Shown: positions 35,053 through 43,806, numbered from the stretch's first letter. The stretch is 64,000 nucleotides of DNA from Streptomyces violaceusniger (GCA_005405945.1 BJHW01000001.1:8742001-8806000), one strand, 5' to 3'. The notes: generated from the sequence alone by a model not told the origin. Made by a program: numbers and translations.

Positions 35053-36216
35053 TCAGGAGCTGCTCGCCGCCGCGAAGGGGACCTGGGCGGTGGGCGGTTC
35101 GGGGGTGGCCGGGGTGTGGAAGGGGTGGGACCACAGGCCCTGGCGGCGCAGCAGGGGCAGGACGCCCTCGCCGAACCAGTACGCCTCCTCCAGGTGCGGA
35201 TAGCCGGACAGGATGAACTCGTCGATGCCGAGGCGGTGGTATTCGGCGATCCGCTCGGCCACCTCGGTGTGGCTGCCCACCAGGGCCGTGCCCGCGCCGC
35301 CGCGCACCAGGCCGACACCGGCCCAGAGATTGGGGTAGATCTCGAGGTTGTCCAGGCTGCCGCCGTGCAGGGCGAGCATGCGCTGCTGGCCCTCGGACTC
35401 GCTGCGGCCGAGGCCGGCCTGGATGGAGCGCACGGTCTCCGGGTCGAAGCCGTCGAGCAGCCGGCGCGCCTCGGCCCACGCCTGCTCGGCGGTGTCGCGG
35501 GTGATGACGTGCAGCCGGATGCCGAAGCGGATCGTACGGCCCTGTTCGGCGGCGAGGGAGCGGATCCAGGCGATCTTCTGGGCCACCTGGGCGGGCGGCT
35601 CGCCCCAGGTGAGGTAGACATCGGAGTGGCGGGCGGCGACCTGACCGGCGGCGGGGGAGGAGCCGCCGAAGTAGACCTGGGGGATCGGGTCGGGGAGCCG
35701 GGCCAGCTTGGCGCCCTCGACGTGGAGGTGTTCCCCGGCGTGATCGACGGTCTTGCCGTCCCACAGGTCGCGGACGATGCCCAGGAACTCGCCGGTGCGG
35801 GCGTAGCGGGCCTCCTTGTCGAGGAAGTCGCCGAAGGAGCGCTGCTCCTGGCTCTCGCCGCCGGTGACCACGTTGAGCATCAGCCGCCCGCCGGTCTGCC
35901 GCTGGTAGGTGGAGGCCATCTGGGCGGCGAAGGTGGGCGAGAGGAAGCCGGGGCGGAAGGCCACCAGGAACTTCAGCCGCTCGGTGTGCTGGCTGACCAT
36001 CGCGGTGGTCAGCCAGGCGTCCTCGCACCAGGCACCGGTCGGGGTGAGCGCACCGGCGAAGCCGAGGTGTTCGGCGGCGCGGGCGATCTGGGAGAGATAG
36101 CCGACGGACGGCGGACGGTCCCCTCCGGCCGAGGTGACGGGGGTGCCATGGCCACCTCCGACGACATGGCGGCTGTCGCCGTTGGTGGGCAGGAACCAGT
36201 GGAAGGTGAGGGACAT
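35053..36216 (-). CDS. ssuD: FMNH2-dependent alkanesulfonate monooxygenase SsuD
   Basis: The 387-residue luciferase-like monooxygenase has SsuD features: MSLTFHWFLPTNGDSRHVVG at the N-terminus, HTERLKFLVAFRPGFLSPTF, GRLMLNVVTGGESQEQRSFG, PQVYFGGSSPAAGQVAARHS and a C-terminal FILSGYPHLEEAYWFGEGVL. It oxidises alkanesulfonates to aldehyde and sulfite with FMNH2 and O2. It is the last gene of the sfnG-reductase-sfnB-ssuD operon, 35 bp after sfnB; no SsuABC transporter is present in the window. Confidence 0.92.
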   Translation of the reverse strand: MSLTFHWFLPTNGDSRHVVGGGHGTPVTSAGGDRPPSVGYLSQIARAAEHLGFAGALTPTGAWCEDAWLTTAMVSQHTERLKFLVAFRPGFLSPTFAAQMASTYQRQTGGRLMLNVVTGGESQEQRSFGDFLDKEARYARTGEFLGIVRDLWDGKTVDHAGEHLHVEGAKLARLPDPIPQVYFGGSSPAAGQVAARHSDVYLTWGEPPAQVAQKIAWIRSLAAEQGRTIRFGIRLHVITRDTAEQAWAEARRLLDGFDPETVRSIQAGLGRSESEGQQRMLALHGGSLDNLEIYPNLWAGVGLVRGGAGTALVGSHTEVAERIAEYHRLGIDEFILSGYPHLEEAYWFGEGVLPLLRRQGLWSHPFHTPATPEPPTAQVPFAAASSS

Positions 36217-36251
36217 GGTGCGACTCCGTTCGGGTGCTGCGGTGGCGATGG

Positions 36252-37451
36252 CTACAGGAGGCCGTGGCGGGGTGGTTTCGTTCCGTTCAGCACATAGCGG
36301 CCGATGTGCTGGACCTTCCAGCGGGCCGGGTCGTGCAGGGTGTGCGTACGGGCGTCCCGCCAGTGGCGGTGCAGGCCCAGGGCGTCCAGGGCCGAGCGGG
36401 TGCCGGACACCTCGAACAGCGAACTGCCCGTCTCCACGGCCGCGTCGGCCGCCGCCACCTTCGCCGCGGCCACCGCGATCGACGCCTCGGCGGCGGTGTC
36501 CTCGTCGAGGCGGCCATGGGCGGTGTCCACGGCCCGGGCGGCGGCGGACAGCAGGGCCTCGGCGCCCCGGACCTGGAGGGCCAGCTCGCCGAAGCGCTGG
36601 ATGAGCAGCGGATCCTCGGCGGCGGTCTCGAAGCCGCTCTCGAACCAGGGGCGGCTCTTGGTGCGGACGAACGTCACCGCCTCCGCCAGCGCCCCCGAGG
36701 CGATCCCCGCGTCGATGGCCGCGTGCAGCAACTGCGCGAAGGCACCGTGCAGTTGGGGCCTGCGGAAGGTGAGGTGGTGCGGTACGACCCGGTCGGCCGG
36801 CACCGGCACGGCCGCCAGCCGGACGGTGCCGCTCGCGGTCGTCCGCTGGCCCATGCCGTCCCAGTCGTCCACGACGGTCAGCCCGGGCGCGTCCCGCGGC
36901 ACATAGGCCACATGGAGATCGTCGTTCTCCGCGCGGGCCAGCACCGGGATCCAGTCGGCGAACAGCGCGCCGGTGGAGTAGTGCTTCACACCGGTCAGGC
37001 TGTACGAGCCGTCGGCGGCCGGGGCGAGACGTGTGCGGATGTCCTGGAGGTGCTTGGTGCCCGCCTCCGACTGGGCGTTGCCGAACCGCTTCCCCGCCAG
37101 CACCTCGCCGAAGAAGAACGCCTGCTGCGCCTTCGTGCCCTGACGGCGCAGCACATTGACGTACACGAAGTGGCTCTGCGGGATCTGGGCGAGGCTGGCG
37201 TCGGCGGCCGCGAGCAGCCGGAACACCTCGGCGAGGGTCACGGCGGACACCTCCGCGCCGCCGTACCCGGCCGGGACGGTGATGGCCAGGAGCCCGGACG
37301 CCGACAGCCGGTCCAGTTCGGCCCGCGGCAGCCTGCGTCGCGCGTCGCGCTCGGCGGCGCCCGTACGGACCTCCTCGGCCAGCGCCGCGGCCACCTTCAG
37401 CGCCTCGGTGTCATCGGCGATGACATGGGCGGGCTCGGGCAGGGACGGCAC
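36252..37451 (-). CDS. sfnB: SfnB-family acyl-CoA dehydrogenase-like oxidoreductase (sulfur acquisition)
   Basis: The 399-residue flavoprotein has the acyl-CoA dehydrogenase fold: LDRLSASGLLAITVPAGYGG, SLAQIPQSHFVYVNVLRRQG, FGNAQSEAGTKHLQDIRTRL and ALDALGLHRHWRDARTHTLH near the end, as in SfnB and DszC-like proteins rather than true acyl-CoA dehydrogenases. These use reduced flavin to oxidise organosulfur compounds. It starts 2 bp after the flavin reductase gene, which can supply FMNH2. Confidence 0.87.
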   Translation of the reverse strand: MPSLPEPAHVIADDTEALKVAAALAEEVRTGAAERDARRRLPRAELDRLSASGLLAITVPAGYGGAEVSAVTLAEVFRLLAAADASLAQIPQSHFVYVNVLRRQGTKAQQAFFFGEVLAGKRFGNAQSEAGTKHLQDIRTRLAPAADGSYSLTGVKHYSTGALFADWIPVLARAENDDLHVAYVPRDAPGLTVVDDWDGMGQRTTASGTVRLAAVPVPADRVVPHHLTFRRPQLHGAFAQLLHAAIDAGIASGALAEAVTFVRTKSRPWFESGFETAAEDPLLIQRFGELALQVRGAEALLSAAARAVDTAHGRLDEDTAAEASIAVAAAKVAAADAAVETGSSLFEVSGTRSALDALGLHRHWRDARTHTLHDPARWKVQHIGRYVLNGTKPPRHGLL

Positions 37452-37453
37452 GG

Positions 37454-38008
37454 TCAGCTCGCCGCGGCCAGCACGGTGGGGAGGCCGAGCGCCGCCGAGA
37501 ACTGGTCGACCACCTGCTCCAGCGCCTCGGCGGCCCCGGCGGCCACGCTCACTCCGCCGTCCGGCTCCACCGTGATGTCCTTGTCCAGGGTGAACCAGCC
37601 CTGGACGATATGGGCCGCGCCCATGGAGGACAGCACCGGCCGCAGCGCGTAGTCGATGGCCAGGACGTGGGCGGTGGTGCCACCGGTGGCCAGCGGGAGC
37701 ACGGTCTTGCCCGCGAGCGCGTACTGCGGCAGCAGATCCAGCAGGGACTTCAGCAGCCCGGAGTAGGCGGCCTTGTAGACCGGCGTCCCCACCACGAGCC
37801 CGTCCGCCTGCTCGACCAGCGCCTTGGCCCGGACGATGGCCGGGTGCGAGAAGTCCGCACCGAGCAGCGCGGCGGCGGGCAGGGTGCGGACGTCGAGCGG
37901 GACCACATGATGGCCCTGGGCGGTCAGCCTGGCGTCCAGATGGCGCAGCAGCCGGGCGGTGCGGGAGGTGGCGGAGGGGGAGCCGGAGAGGGACAGGACG
38001 GTGGCCAT
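37454..38008 (-). CDS. NADPH-dependent FMN reductase (SsuE/MsuE type)
   Basis: The 184-residue flavodoxin-fold protein begins MATVLSLSGSPSATSRTARL and contains VEQADGLVVGTPVYKAAYSG, LLKSLLDLLPQYALAGKTVL and PLATGGTTAHVLAIDYALRP, diagnostic for SsuE/MsuE. It generates FMNH2 for the three monooxygenases of the operon. ATG 38008 gives the usual start; TTG 38014 would add two residues. Confidence 0.91.
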   Translation of the reverse strand: MATVLSLSGSPSATSRTARLLRHLDARLTAQGHHVVPLDVRTLPAAALLGADFSHPAIVRAKALVEQADGLVVGTPVYKAAYSGLLKSLLDLLPQYALAGKTVLPLATGGTTAHVLAIDYALRPVLSSMGAAHIVQGWFTLDKDITVEPDGGVSVAAGAAEALEQVVDQFSAALGLPTVLAAAS

Positions 38009-38084
38009 GAGCAACCCTTCGTGATGCGGTCGGGGCGGTGGGGCGGGGAGCCGGTGAGGGCGGGGCCGGTGGGAACGGCGGTGG

Positions 38085-39194
38085 TCAGGTGAGCGCGGGC
38101 ACGGGCTCCGGCAGTTCCGCCTCGAGCTCGCGGACCAGCGGCAGCACCCGCTCGCCGAAGTACTCGACCTCCTCCAGGTAGTGCAGGAAGCCCAGCAGGA
38201 AGAGGTCCACGCCGAGCCGCTTGTAGGCCACGATGCGCTCGGCGATCTGCTCGGGGGTGCCGATCAGCCCCGTACGGAAGCCGTCGTTGTACTGGACCAG
38301 GTCCTCGAACGAGGAGTCCTGCCACATGCCCTTGCCGTCGGCGGTGGACCGGCCCGCCTGCTGGACGGCGCCACGGAAGCCGGCCACGGCCTCGGTGTCG
38401 GCCTTGGCGACGATCTCGCGAAGGGTCTCGCGGGCCTCGGCCTCGGTGTCCCGGGCGATGAGGAAGGCGTTGAGGGCGAAGCCGGGGGCCGGGCGGCCGG
38501 CGGTGGCGGCGGAGGCACGGACGTCCCTGATCTGCTCGGTGACGCCGTCGAAGTCCTTGCCGTTGCTGAAGTACCAGTCGGAGACCCGGCCCGCCATGGC
38601 GCGGGCGGCGGTGGAGTTGCCGCCCTGGAAGATCTCCGGATGCGGACGTTCGGGGGTGCTCAGCGGCTTGGGCTTGAGGGAGAAGTCACGGATCCGGTAG
38701 AAGTCCCCGGCCAGTTCGGCGTGGTCCTGGGTCCAGATGGCGCGCAGCGCCCGGATGAACTCCTCGGAGCGGCGGTAGCGCTCGTCGTGCTCCAGCCAGG
38801 GCTCGCCCAGCGCGGTGAACTCGCCCTTGAACCAGCCGCTGACGACGTTCACCGCGAACCGCCCGTCGGACAGGTGATCAGCGGTGGCGCCCAGCTTGGC
38901 CAGGACGCCGGGGTGCCACAGCCCGGGGTGGACGGCGGCGATGACCTTCAGCCGCTGGGTGGCCAGCAGCAGCGCGAGGCTGAAGCTGGTGGACTCGTGC
39001 TGGTACTCGGCGCCGTAGCTGGCCATGTAGCGGACCTGGCTGAGGGCGTAGTCGAAGCCGTTGTTCTCGGCGAGCACAGCCAGGTCGCGGTTGTAGTCAT
39101 AGCCCCAGTCGGTGCGCTGCTCGATGGTGCTGGTGACCAGACCGCCGCTGACATTGGGCACCCAATAGGCGAAACGGAGGGGTTCTGCGGGCAT
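38085..39194 (-). CDS. sfnG: FMNH2-dependent dimethylsulfone monooxygenase SfnG
   Basis: The 369-residue luciferase-like protein has the SfnG hallmarks RFAYWVPNVSGGLVTSTIEQ, RTDWGYDYNRDLAVLAENNG, FDYALSQVRYMASYGAEYQH, HLSDGRFAVNVVSGWFKGEF and EIFQGGNSTAARAMAGRVSD. SfnG converts dimethylsulfone to methanesulfinate. ATG 39194 is preceded by CGGGAG at 8 bases. It is the first structural gene of the operon, about 230 bp downstream of the cysteine leader peptide. Confidence 0.92.
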   Translation of the reverse strand: MPAEPLRFAYWVPNVSGGLVTSTIEQRTDWGYDYNRDLAVLAENNGFDYALSQVRYMASYGAEYQHESTSFSLALLLATQRLKVIAAVHPGLWHPGVLAKLGATADHLSDGRFAVNVVSGWFKGEFTALGEPWLEHDERYRRSEEFIRALRAIWTQDHAELAGDFYRIRDFSLKPKPLSTPERPHPEIFQGGNSTAARAMAGRVSDWYFSNGKDFDGVTEQIRDVRASAATAGRPAPGFALNAFLIARDTEAEARETLREIVAKADTEAVAGFRGAVQQAGRSTADGKGMWQDSSFEDLVQYNDGFRTGLIGTPEQIAERIVAYKRLGVDLFLLGFLHYLEEVEYFGERVLPLVRELEAELPEPVPALT

Positions 39195-39706
39195 GGGGAA
39201 CTCCCGGTGGAGCAATTGCGGGCAGGGGGAATCGGCGCCCCGGCGGCGAGCGGAATTCACCGTGGAACGGGCGCGAAAAGACCGGGAGCGCGAAGGTGCG
39301 CCGAAGGCGGGGCAGCGCGACCGCGATTCCTCGGTGGCGGCGGCTAAAAGCCTTTCCCGATCATGGGAGGCGGCGGGGAGCGAAGCGGAGGCGGTCCCTC
39401 AGGGCTCGCTCGGACCCGTACGGCGGGTCAGACCGGACAGCAACAGAACGCGCTGGAGACACGCGCGAGGTCGACGTGGCGTCGCCGCGTGAGATCCTGT
39501 CGCTTCATGTCACCGATCCAACCAGGGGGAAGTCCTGCCGGTCAAGAAGGCCCGGGAGTCATTCCATATCCCGGACGCGCGGGCCGGGCCGCGGAATTCC
39601 GCGGCGCCCGCTTCGAGATTACCCGGGACCCGGGCCGGGGCGTGAGTCGGTATTCATGAGACCGTGACAGGGATTCCCTTGAAGCGGGCGGGTCCGCGCG
39701 GGCAGG
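39195..39706. promoter_or_regulatory. Divergent sfnG/LysR control region
   Basis: Apart from the leader peptide no gene is seen. On the minus strand 39195-39427 forms the transcript leader between the peptide and sfnG. The remainder (39509-39706) must hold the divergent promoters. I found no recognisable riboswitch. Confidence 0.6.
39428..39508 (-). CDS. Cysteine-codon leader peptide upstream of the organosulfur operon
   Basis: A 26-codon minus-strand reading frame starts at ATG 39508 and reads MKRQDLT, then RRRHVDLARVSSAFCCCPV and TGA at 39428-39430. The RRxHVDLxRVSSAxC layout with cysteine codons near the stop is the known actinobacterial leader peptide found before sulfur-assimilation and LLM-monooxygenase operons. 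Three consecutive cysteine codons make it a plausible sensor: when cysteinyl-tRNA is short, the ribosome would stall there and change folding of the 230-base leader before sfnG. Orientation and position fit control of the sfnG-ssuD operon. A weak GGAT lies about 12 bases before the start. The frame is read directly; the attenuation role is inferred from the family. Confidence 0.85.
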   Translation of the reverse strand: MKRQDLTRRRHVDLARVSSAFCCCPV

Positions 39707-39715
39707 GTGCGCAGT

Positions 39716-40702
39716 GTGCGAATTGAACAGCTGGAATACATCGCCGCGGTCACCCGGCTCGGATCGCTCCGCCGCGCCGCCGAGGAACTGCATCTGTCCC
39801 AGCCGGCGCTCAGCGAGACCGTGCGCAATCTCGAACGCGAACTCGGCGTGGATCTGCTGGAGCGCAAGCGCTCCGGCGCGACGATCAGCGCGGAGGGACG
39901 GGAGCTGCTGCCGCATATCGCCAGCGTCATCGAGGCGGTCGACCGGCTGCGCGGCGCCGCCGGTGACCAGCACCGGGTCAGCCGGATGATCCGGCTGGGC
40001 ACGGTCAACACCGCGACCGTCCCGCTGCTGATCCCGGCCGTCCGGGAGTTCCGCGCCACCCACCCGGTGACCCAGGTCGAGGTGGTGGGCGCGCAGCAGG
40101 CCGAGATCCACCGGGCGCTGCTGGAGGGGAGTTTCGACCTGGGCCTGGTCAACTGCCTCCAGGGCGACGACGTCCCGCCCTCCCTGGAGTCCACCGAGCT
40201 GCTGCGCGGCCGCCCGGTGGTCTGTCTGCGCCCGGACAGCCCGCTGGCCGCCCGGCCGGCGGTGAGCGCGGCGGATCTGCTGGACGGGCGGGAGCCGCTG
40301 ATCGTGATGCGCTCCGGCTATCTGATGCACCGCTTCATCCACCGGCTGCTGGCCGGGCGCACCCCGTCCTTCTCGTACTCCACCGACGGGGCCGAGATGG
40401 GCAAGCTGATGGTGGCCGAGGGGCTCGGCGTCACCGTGCTCCCCGACTTCAGCGTCATCGGCGACCCCTTGGAGCGCGGCGGCGCGATCACCCACCGGCC
40501 GCTCGCGGACGGCGAGGCCACCGAGGTGCTGCTGATGATCCAGCGGCGCCGCTCGGGATCGGTGCCGCGCGCCGTACGCGATCTGCACGAGCTCTTCGTA
40601 CGGCGCGCGGACACTCCCGGAACTCCCCGGGCTCCCCGGGGCTATAGCTCCCTGAGCGCGGGCAGCAGCCGCTTCTCGGCCCAGTCCAGGAACGGCCGCT
40701 GA
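39716..40702 (+). CDS. LysR-family regulator (CysB/Cbl-like position)
   Basis: The protein has the LysR helix-turn-helix (IEQLEYIAAVTRLGSLRRAA, LHLSQPALSETVRNLERELG) and an effector domain (MIRLGTVNTATVPLLIPAVR, KLMVAEGLGVTVLPDFSVIG). GTG 39716, 328 residues, has GGCAGGG 9 bases upstream; GTG 39707 is the alternative. It is divergent from the organosulfur operon and its likely activator. The end is odd: after GTPRAPRG the frame runs on 20 residues into the convergent F420-type gene, overlapping it by 61 bp, so a lost stop or a lost base near 40640 is possible. Confidence 0.9.
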   Translation: MRIEQLEYIAAVTRLGSLRRAAEELHLSQPALSETVRNLERELGVDLLERKRSGATISAEGRELLPHIASVIEAVDRLRGAAGDQHRVSRMIRLGTVNTATVPLLIPAVREFRATHPVTQVEVVGAQQAEIHRALLEGSFDLGLVNCLQGDDVPPSLESTELLRGRPVVCLRPDSPLAARPAVSAADLLDGREPLIVMRSGYLMHRFIHRLLAGRTPSFSYSTDGAEMGKLMVAEGLGVTVLPDFSVIGDPLERGGAITHRPLADGEATEVLLMIQRRRSGSVPRAVRDLHELFVRRADTPGTPRAPRGYSSLSAGSSRFSAQSRNGR

Positions 40703-41607
40703 TGGTCGCCGCCGATCTGGACGAGGGCGACATCCGTGAAGCCCGCGTCCACGAAGGGCCGGATCAGCTCCGTGAACTCCTCGACGTCATCGCCGCACGG
40801 AATGGACGCGGCCACGTCCTCGGGCCGGACGAACTGGGTGGCGCCCGCGAAGGAGGCGGGCCCCGGCAGCTCCGAGTTGACCTTCCAGCCGCCCCCGAAC
40901 CAGCGGAACTGGTCATGGGCGCGGGCGATCGCCGCGTCCCGGTCGGGGTCGTAACAGACCGGGATCTGGCCGATCCGTGGCTTCCCGCCGCCGCCGTTCG
41001 CCTCGAAGCCCTCCACCAGCTCGGACTTGGGCTCCACCGCGATCAGAATGTCGGCCAGCCGCCCGGCCAGCCGGCAGGACCGCGGCCCGGAGACGGCCAC
41101 GCCGATGGGCGGCGGCTGGTCGGGCAGATCCCACAGCTTCGCCGAGTCGACGTCGTAGTGGGTGCCGTGGTGGGTGACGTAGCCACCGCCGAACAGCGCC
41201 CGGATGATCTCGATCGCCTCTTCCAGCATCTCCTGCCGCACATCCGCCGACGGCCAGCCGTGCCCGACCACATGCTCGTTCAGGTTCTCGCCGGACCCGA
41301 GGCCCAGCCGGAACCGCCCCTCGGACAGCAACTGGAGCGTCGCCGCCTTCTGCGCCACCACCGCCGGGTGATAACGCACGGTGGGGCAGGTGACATACGT
41401 GGTCAGCGGGATCGAGGAGGTGGCCTGCGCGGCGGCGCCCAGCACGCTCCAGGCGTACGGGGCGTGCCCCTGGGAGTCCAGCCACGGGAAGTAGTGGTCG
41501 GAGGTCACCGAGAAGTCGAACCCGACCTGCTCGGCCCGGACCACGTCGTCGACGAGCTGACGTGGACCGGCCTGCTCGGTCATCATCGTGTATCCCCATC
41601 GAACCAT
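40642..41607 (-). CDS. F420-dependent LLM-class oxidoreductase (TIGR03557-like)
   Basis: The 321-residue protein is a luciferase-like TIM barrel of the F420-dependent glucose-6-phosphate dehydrogenase-like branch: VRWGYTMMTEQAGPRQLVDD, FDFSVTSDHYFPWLDSQGHA, LLSEGRFRLGLGSGENLNEH, PPIGVAVSGPRSCRLAGRLA. Such proteins use deazaflavin F420 rather than FMNH2 and are separate in function from SsuD/SfnG. It is convergent with, and overlaps by 61 bp, the LysR gene. The substrate is unknown. Confidence 0.9.
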   Translation of the reverse strand: MVRWGYTMMTEQAGPRQLVDDVVRAEQVGFDFSVTSDHYFPWLDSQGHAPYAWSVLGAAAQATSSIPLTTYVTCPTVRYHPAVVAQKAATLQLLSEGRFRLGLGSGENLNEHVVGHGWPSADVRQEMLEEAIEIIRALFGGGYVTHHGTHYDVDSAKLWDLPDQPPPIGVAVSGPRSCRLAGRLADILIAVEPKSELVEGFEANGGGGKPRIGQIPVCYDPDRDAAIARAHDQFRWFGGGWKVNSELPGPASFAGATQFVRPEDVAASIPCGDDVEEFTELIRPFVDAGFTDVALVQIGGDHQRPFLDWAEKRLLPALREL

Positions 41608-41676
41608 GCCTCCCGAGTACCGCTCCCCGCGCCGCCCAAACGGGACAAACGGCTGGTCACCGTGGGTCGTGACGGC

Positions 41677-43728
41677 TCACGTGCGGTGGCCCGGAAGGCG
41701 CCCGGAGATGACCGGGGCCAGGCGGTCGGCGATGGCGCGGTGGCCCTTGTCATTGGGGTGGACCGAGTCCGAGAGGTCGTCGGCGGCGAGCCAGCCGGTG
41801 GTGTCGACGTAGGAGGCCCTGGCGTCGCCGGAAGCCGTCACGGCGGCCTTGGTCTCGGTGCCGAACCGGCCGCTGAAGGTGCGCAAGCCGAAGATCCAGG
41901 CGTTCGGGTAGGCGGTGCGGACCTTGCGCAGCAGACTGGCGTAGGACGCCTGGAACTGCGCCGAGGTCACACCGCGGCCCACATCGTTGGTGCCGAGGTT
42001 GATGACCACCGCGCTCGCCTGGTAGCGGGAGAAGTCCCAGTCGGGCGTGGCGGCGTTCGGGTTCAGCTTGGTGAACTGCTGCTCCAGGCTCATCCTGTCG
42101 TCCGCGGTGTCGACCAGGGCCGCGCCGCCCTGGGCGATCTGGGTGTGGTCGGCGCCGAGCCGTTCGCCGATGAGCCATCCGTAGGCGGTGCGGGCGTTCT
42201 GCGAGGTGGTGGTGCCTACGGTGATCGAGTCGCCGACGAATTCGATCAGGTTCTTGGGGGCGGCTGGCGCGAAGGTGGTGGCGCCGCTGTCGAGCGTCAG
42301 GCCCTGGAAGACCGCGTCTCCGTGGTAGGAGCCCGCGACCACCTGGTAGTTGACCTGGAGGGTGTGGTTTCCGGCGGCGAGCGGGGCCGGGGTGAGGTTC
42401 ACCGTGCCCTTGGCCTCGTCGTAGAAGGTGGCGGGGCCGCCGTCGATGCTGGCCCACAGGTCGATCGCGTTGCGCTGCTGGAGCTTGACGGTGCGGCCGG
42501 TGAAGCCGGTGCGGAAGTACGCGCCCGCCCAGTAGGGGGTGTAGGCGGTGGCCGAGGACTTGGTGTCCCAGCGGCCGGTGAACCGGATGTTGGGGTCGCC
42601 CGGCCGGCCGGGGGCGGCGGCCTTGAGGGGCGCGGCTGTCCTGGGGGACGCGGCGGCCTTGAGGGGCGCGGCTGTCTTGGGGGACGCGGAGCCGTGTGCG
42701 GTGCCGAGCTTGGCGGCGATGATCGGCGCCAGGCGGTCGGCGAACTTGGTGTGCCCCGCCTCGTTGGGGTGGCCGTTGCCGTCCTCGTAGTCCGTGCCGT
42801 CGGTGAGCCAGCCGGTGGTGTCGACATAGCTCACCTTGGCGTCACCGGCCGCGTTGCGCGCGCTCACGGCCGCCTTGGTCTCCGTGACGTAGCGCTTCTT
42901 GAGGGTCTGGACGGCGAAGAGCGCCGCGTTCGGGTACTTCGCGCGGATGTCGCGGAGGAGACCGGTGTACGCGGACTGGAACTCAGGCCCCGTGACGCCG
43001 TGCCCGATGTCATTGGTGCCCAGGTTGATGACCACCGCGCTGGCCTGGTAGCGGGAGAAGTCCCAGTTCTGGTCGCCGGTCGAGGCCGTCTTGAAGAACT
43101 GCGTGGCCAGCCCGACACAGCCGTCCTTGCCGACCAGGCAGTAGCCCGAGCGGGCGATCTGGGTGTGTCGCATGCCCAGCCGCTCGCCGGTCTTCCAGCC
43201 GTACGAGTCCAGCGCCAGCCGGTCGGTGAGGGCGCCCGCGGTGATGGAGTCGCCCACGAACTCGATGAGCCCGGACGGGACGCGCGGGGCGACCGTGCCC
43301 GCGCCCGTGTCCAGGACCAGGCCCTGGAAGACGGTGTCGCCGGAGCGGTAGGAGACGCGGAGGGTGTGGGTGCCCTGGGGGAGCGGCTGGGGGGTGAGGG
43401 TGACGGTGCCCTTGACGCCCGCGTAGAAGACATCGGGGCCGCCGTCGACGCTGGCGTAGAAGTTCACCGCCTCCCGGGCCTTGACCTTCACGGTGGTGCC
43501 GGTGAACGCCGTCTGGAGGTAGCCGCCGGTCCAGTTGGGGACGGCGGCGGTGGCGGAGCCGAGGTCCCAGCGGCCGGTGTAGACGATGTTGGGGTCGGTC
43601 ACCGAGCCGTTCCCCAGGGCCGCCGCCCGTGCGGCGGAGGTGACGCCGAGGCTCAGCCCCAGCGCAAAGAGCGACGCGATCATGACAAGAATGAAGAGTC
43701 TGCGCAAGAAGTGCGGGATCGATCGCAT
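41677..43728 (-). CDS. Secreted two-domain SGNH/GDSL esterase (CE2-like, tandem duplication)
   Basis: From ATG 43728 the protein is 683 residues with a Sec signal (FILVMIASLFALGLSLGVTS, cleavage near ARAA). Two homologous halves follow, each with an N-terminal beta-sandwich (DPNIVYTGRWDLGS / DPNIRFTGRWDTKS) and an SGNH hydrolase domain: GDSITAG...NLGTND...HPNEAGH in the first, GDSITVG...NLGTND...HPNDKGH in the second. Both catalytic triads are intact. The architecture matches CE2-type acetyl esterases that deacetylate xylan or other polysaccharides, here doubled in one chain. A low-complexity linker (42615-42686) joins the halves. A perfect CebR box 41 bp upstream suggests cellobiose-inducible expression. 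Confidence 0.9.
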   Translation of the reverse strand: MRSIPHFLRRLFILVMIASLFALGLSLGVTSAARAAALGNGSVTDPNIVYTGRWDLGSATAAVPNWTGGYLQTAFTGTTVKVKAREAVNFYASVDGGPDVFYAGVKGTVTLTPQPLPQGTHTLRVSYRSGDTVFQGLVLDTGAGTVAPRVPSGLIEFVGDSITAGALTDRLALDSYGWKTGERLGMRHTQIARSGYCLVGKDGCVGLATQFFKTASTGDQNWDFSRYQASAVVINLGTNDIGHGVTGPEFQSAYTGLLRDIRAKYPNAALFAVQTLKKRYVTETKAAVSARNAAGDAKVSYVDTTGWLTDGTDYEDGNGHPNEAGHTKFADRLAPIIAAKLGTAHGSASPKTAAPLKAAASPRTAAPLKAAAPGRPGDPNIRFTGRWDTKSSATAYTPYWAGAYFRTGFTGRTVKLQQRNAIDLWASIDGGPATFYDEAKGTVNLTPAPLAAGNHTLQVNYQVVAGSYHGDAVFQGLTLDSGATTFAPAAPKNLIEFVGDSITVGTTTSQNARTAYGWLIGERLGADHTQIAQGGAALVDTADDRMSLEQQFTKLNPNAATPDWDFSRYQASAVVINLGTNDVGRGVTSAQFQASYASLLRKVRTAYPNAWIFGLRTFSGRFGTETKAAVTASGDARASYVDTTGWLAADDLSDSVHPNDKGHRAIADRLAPVISGRLPGHRT
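42615..42686. repeat. 36-bp in-frame direct repeat in the esterase linker
   Basis: Two 36-bp copies (42615-42650, 42651-42686) differ by one base and encode the duplicated linker KTAAPLKAAASPR. The length is a multiple of three, so the frame is kept. Confidence 0.85.
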
Positions 43729-43768
43729 GGGGGCCTCTCGGTCGGAGGACATGTGAATACCCGGGGTC

Positions 43769-43782
43769 TGGGAGCGCTCCCA
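43769..43782. promoter_or_regulatory. CebR operator
   Basis: TGGGAGCGCTCCCA is the perfect 14-bp palindrome known as the binding site of the cellobiose-responsive LacI-family repressor CebR of Streptomyces. It lies 41 bp upstream of the esterase start, where it would block transcription unless cello-oligosaccharides are present. Confidence 0.85.
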
Positions 43783-43806
43783 GGCGTCGTGGCCCCACGA
43801 TGGAAG

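Noticed and set aside
39480..39560. Possible SAM or cobalamin riboswitch (GGGGGAAGTCC on the plus strand)
   Set aside because: The surrounding conserved riboswitch elements are missing, and the leader peptide on the opposite strand explains the region better.
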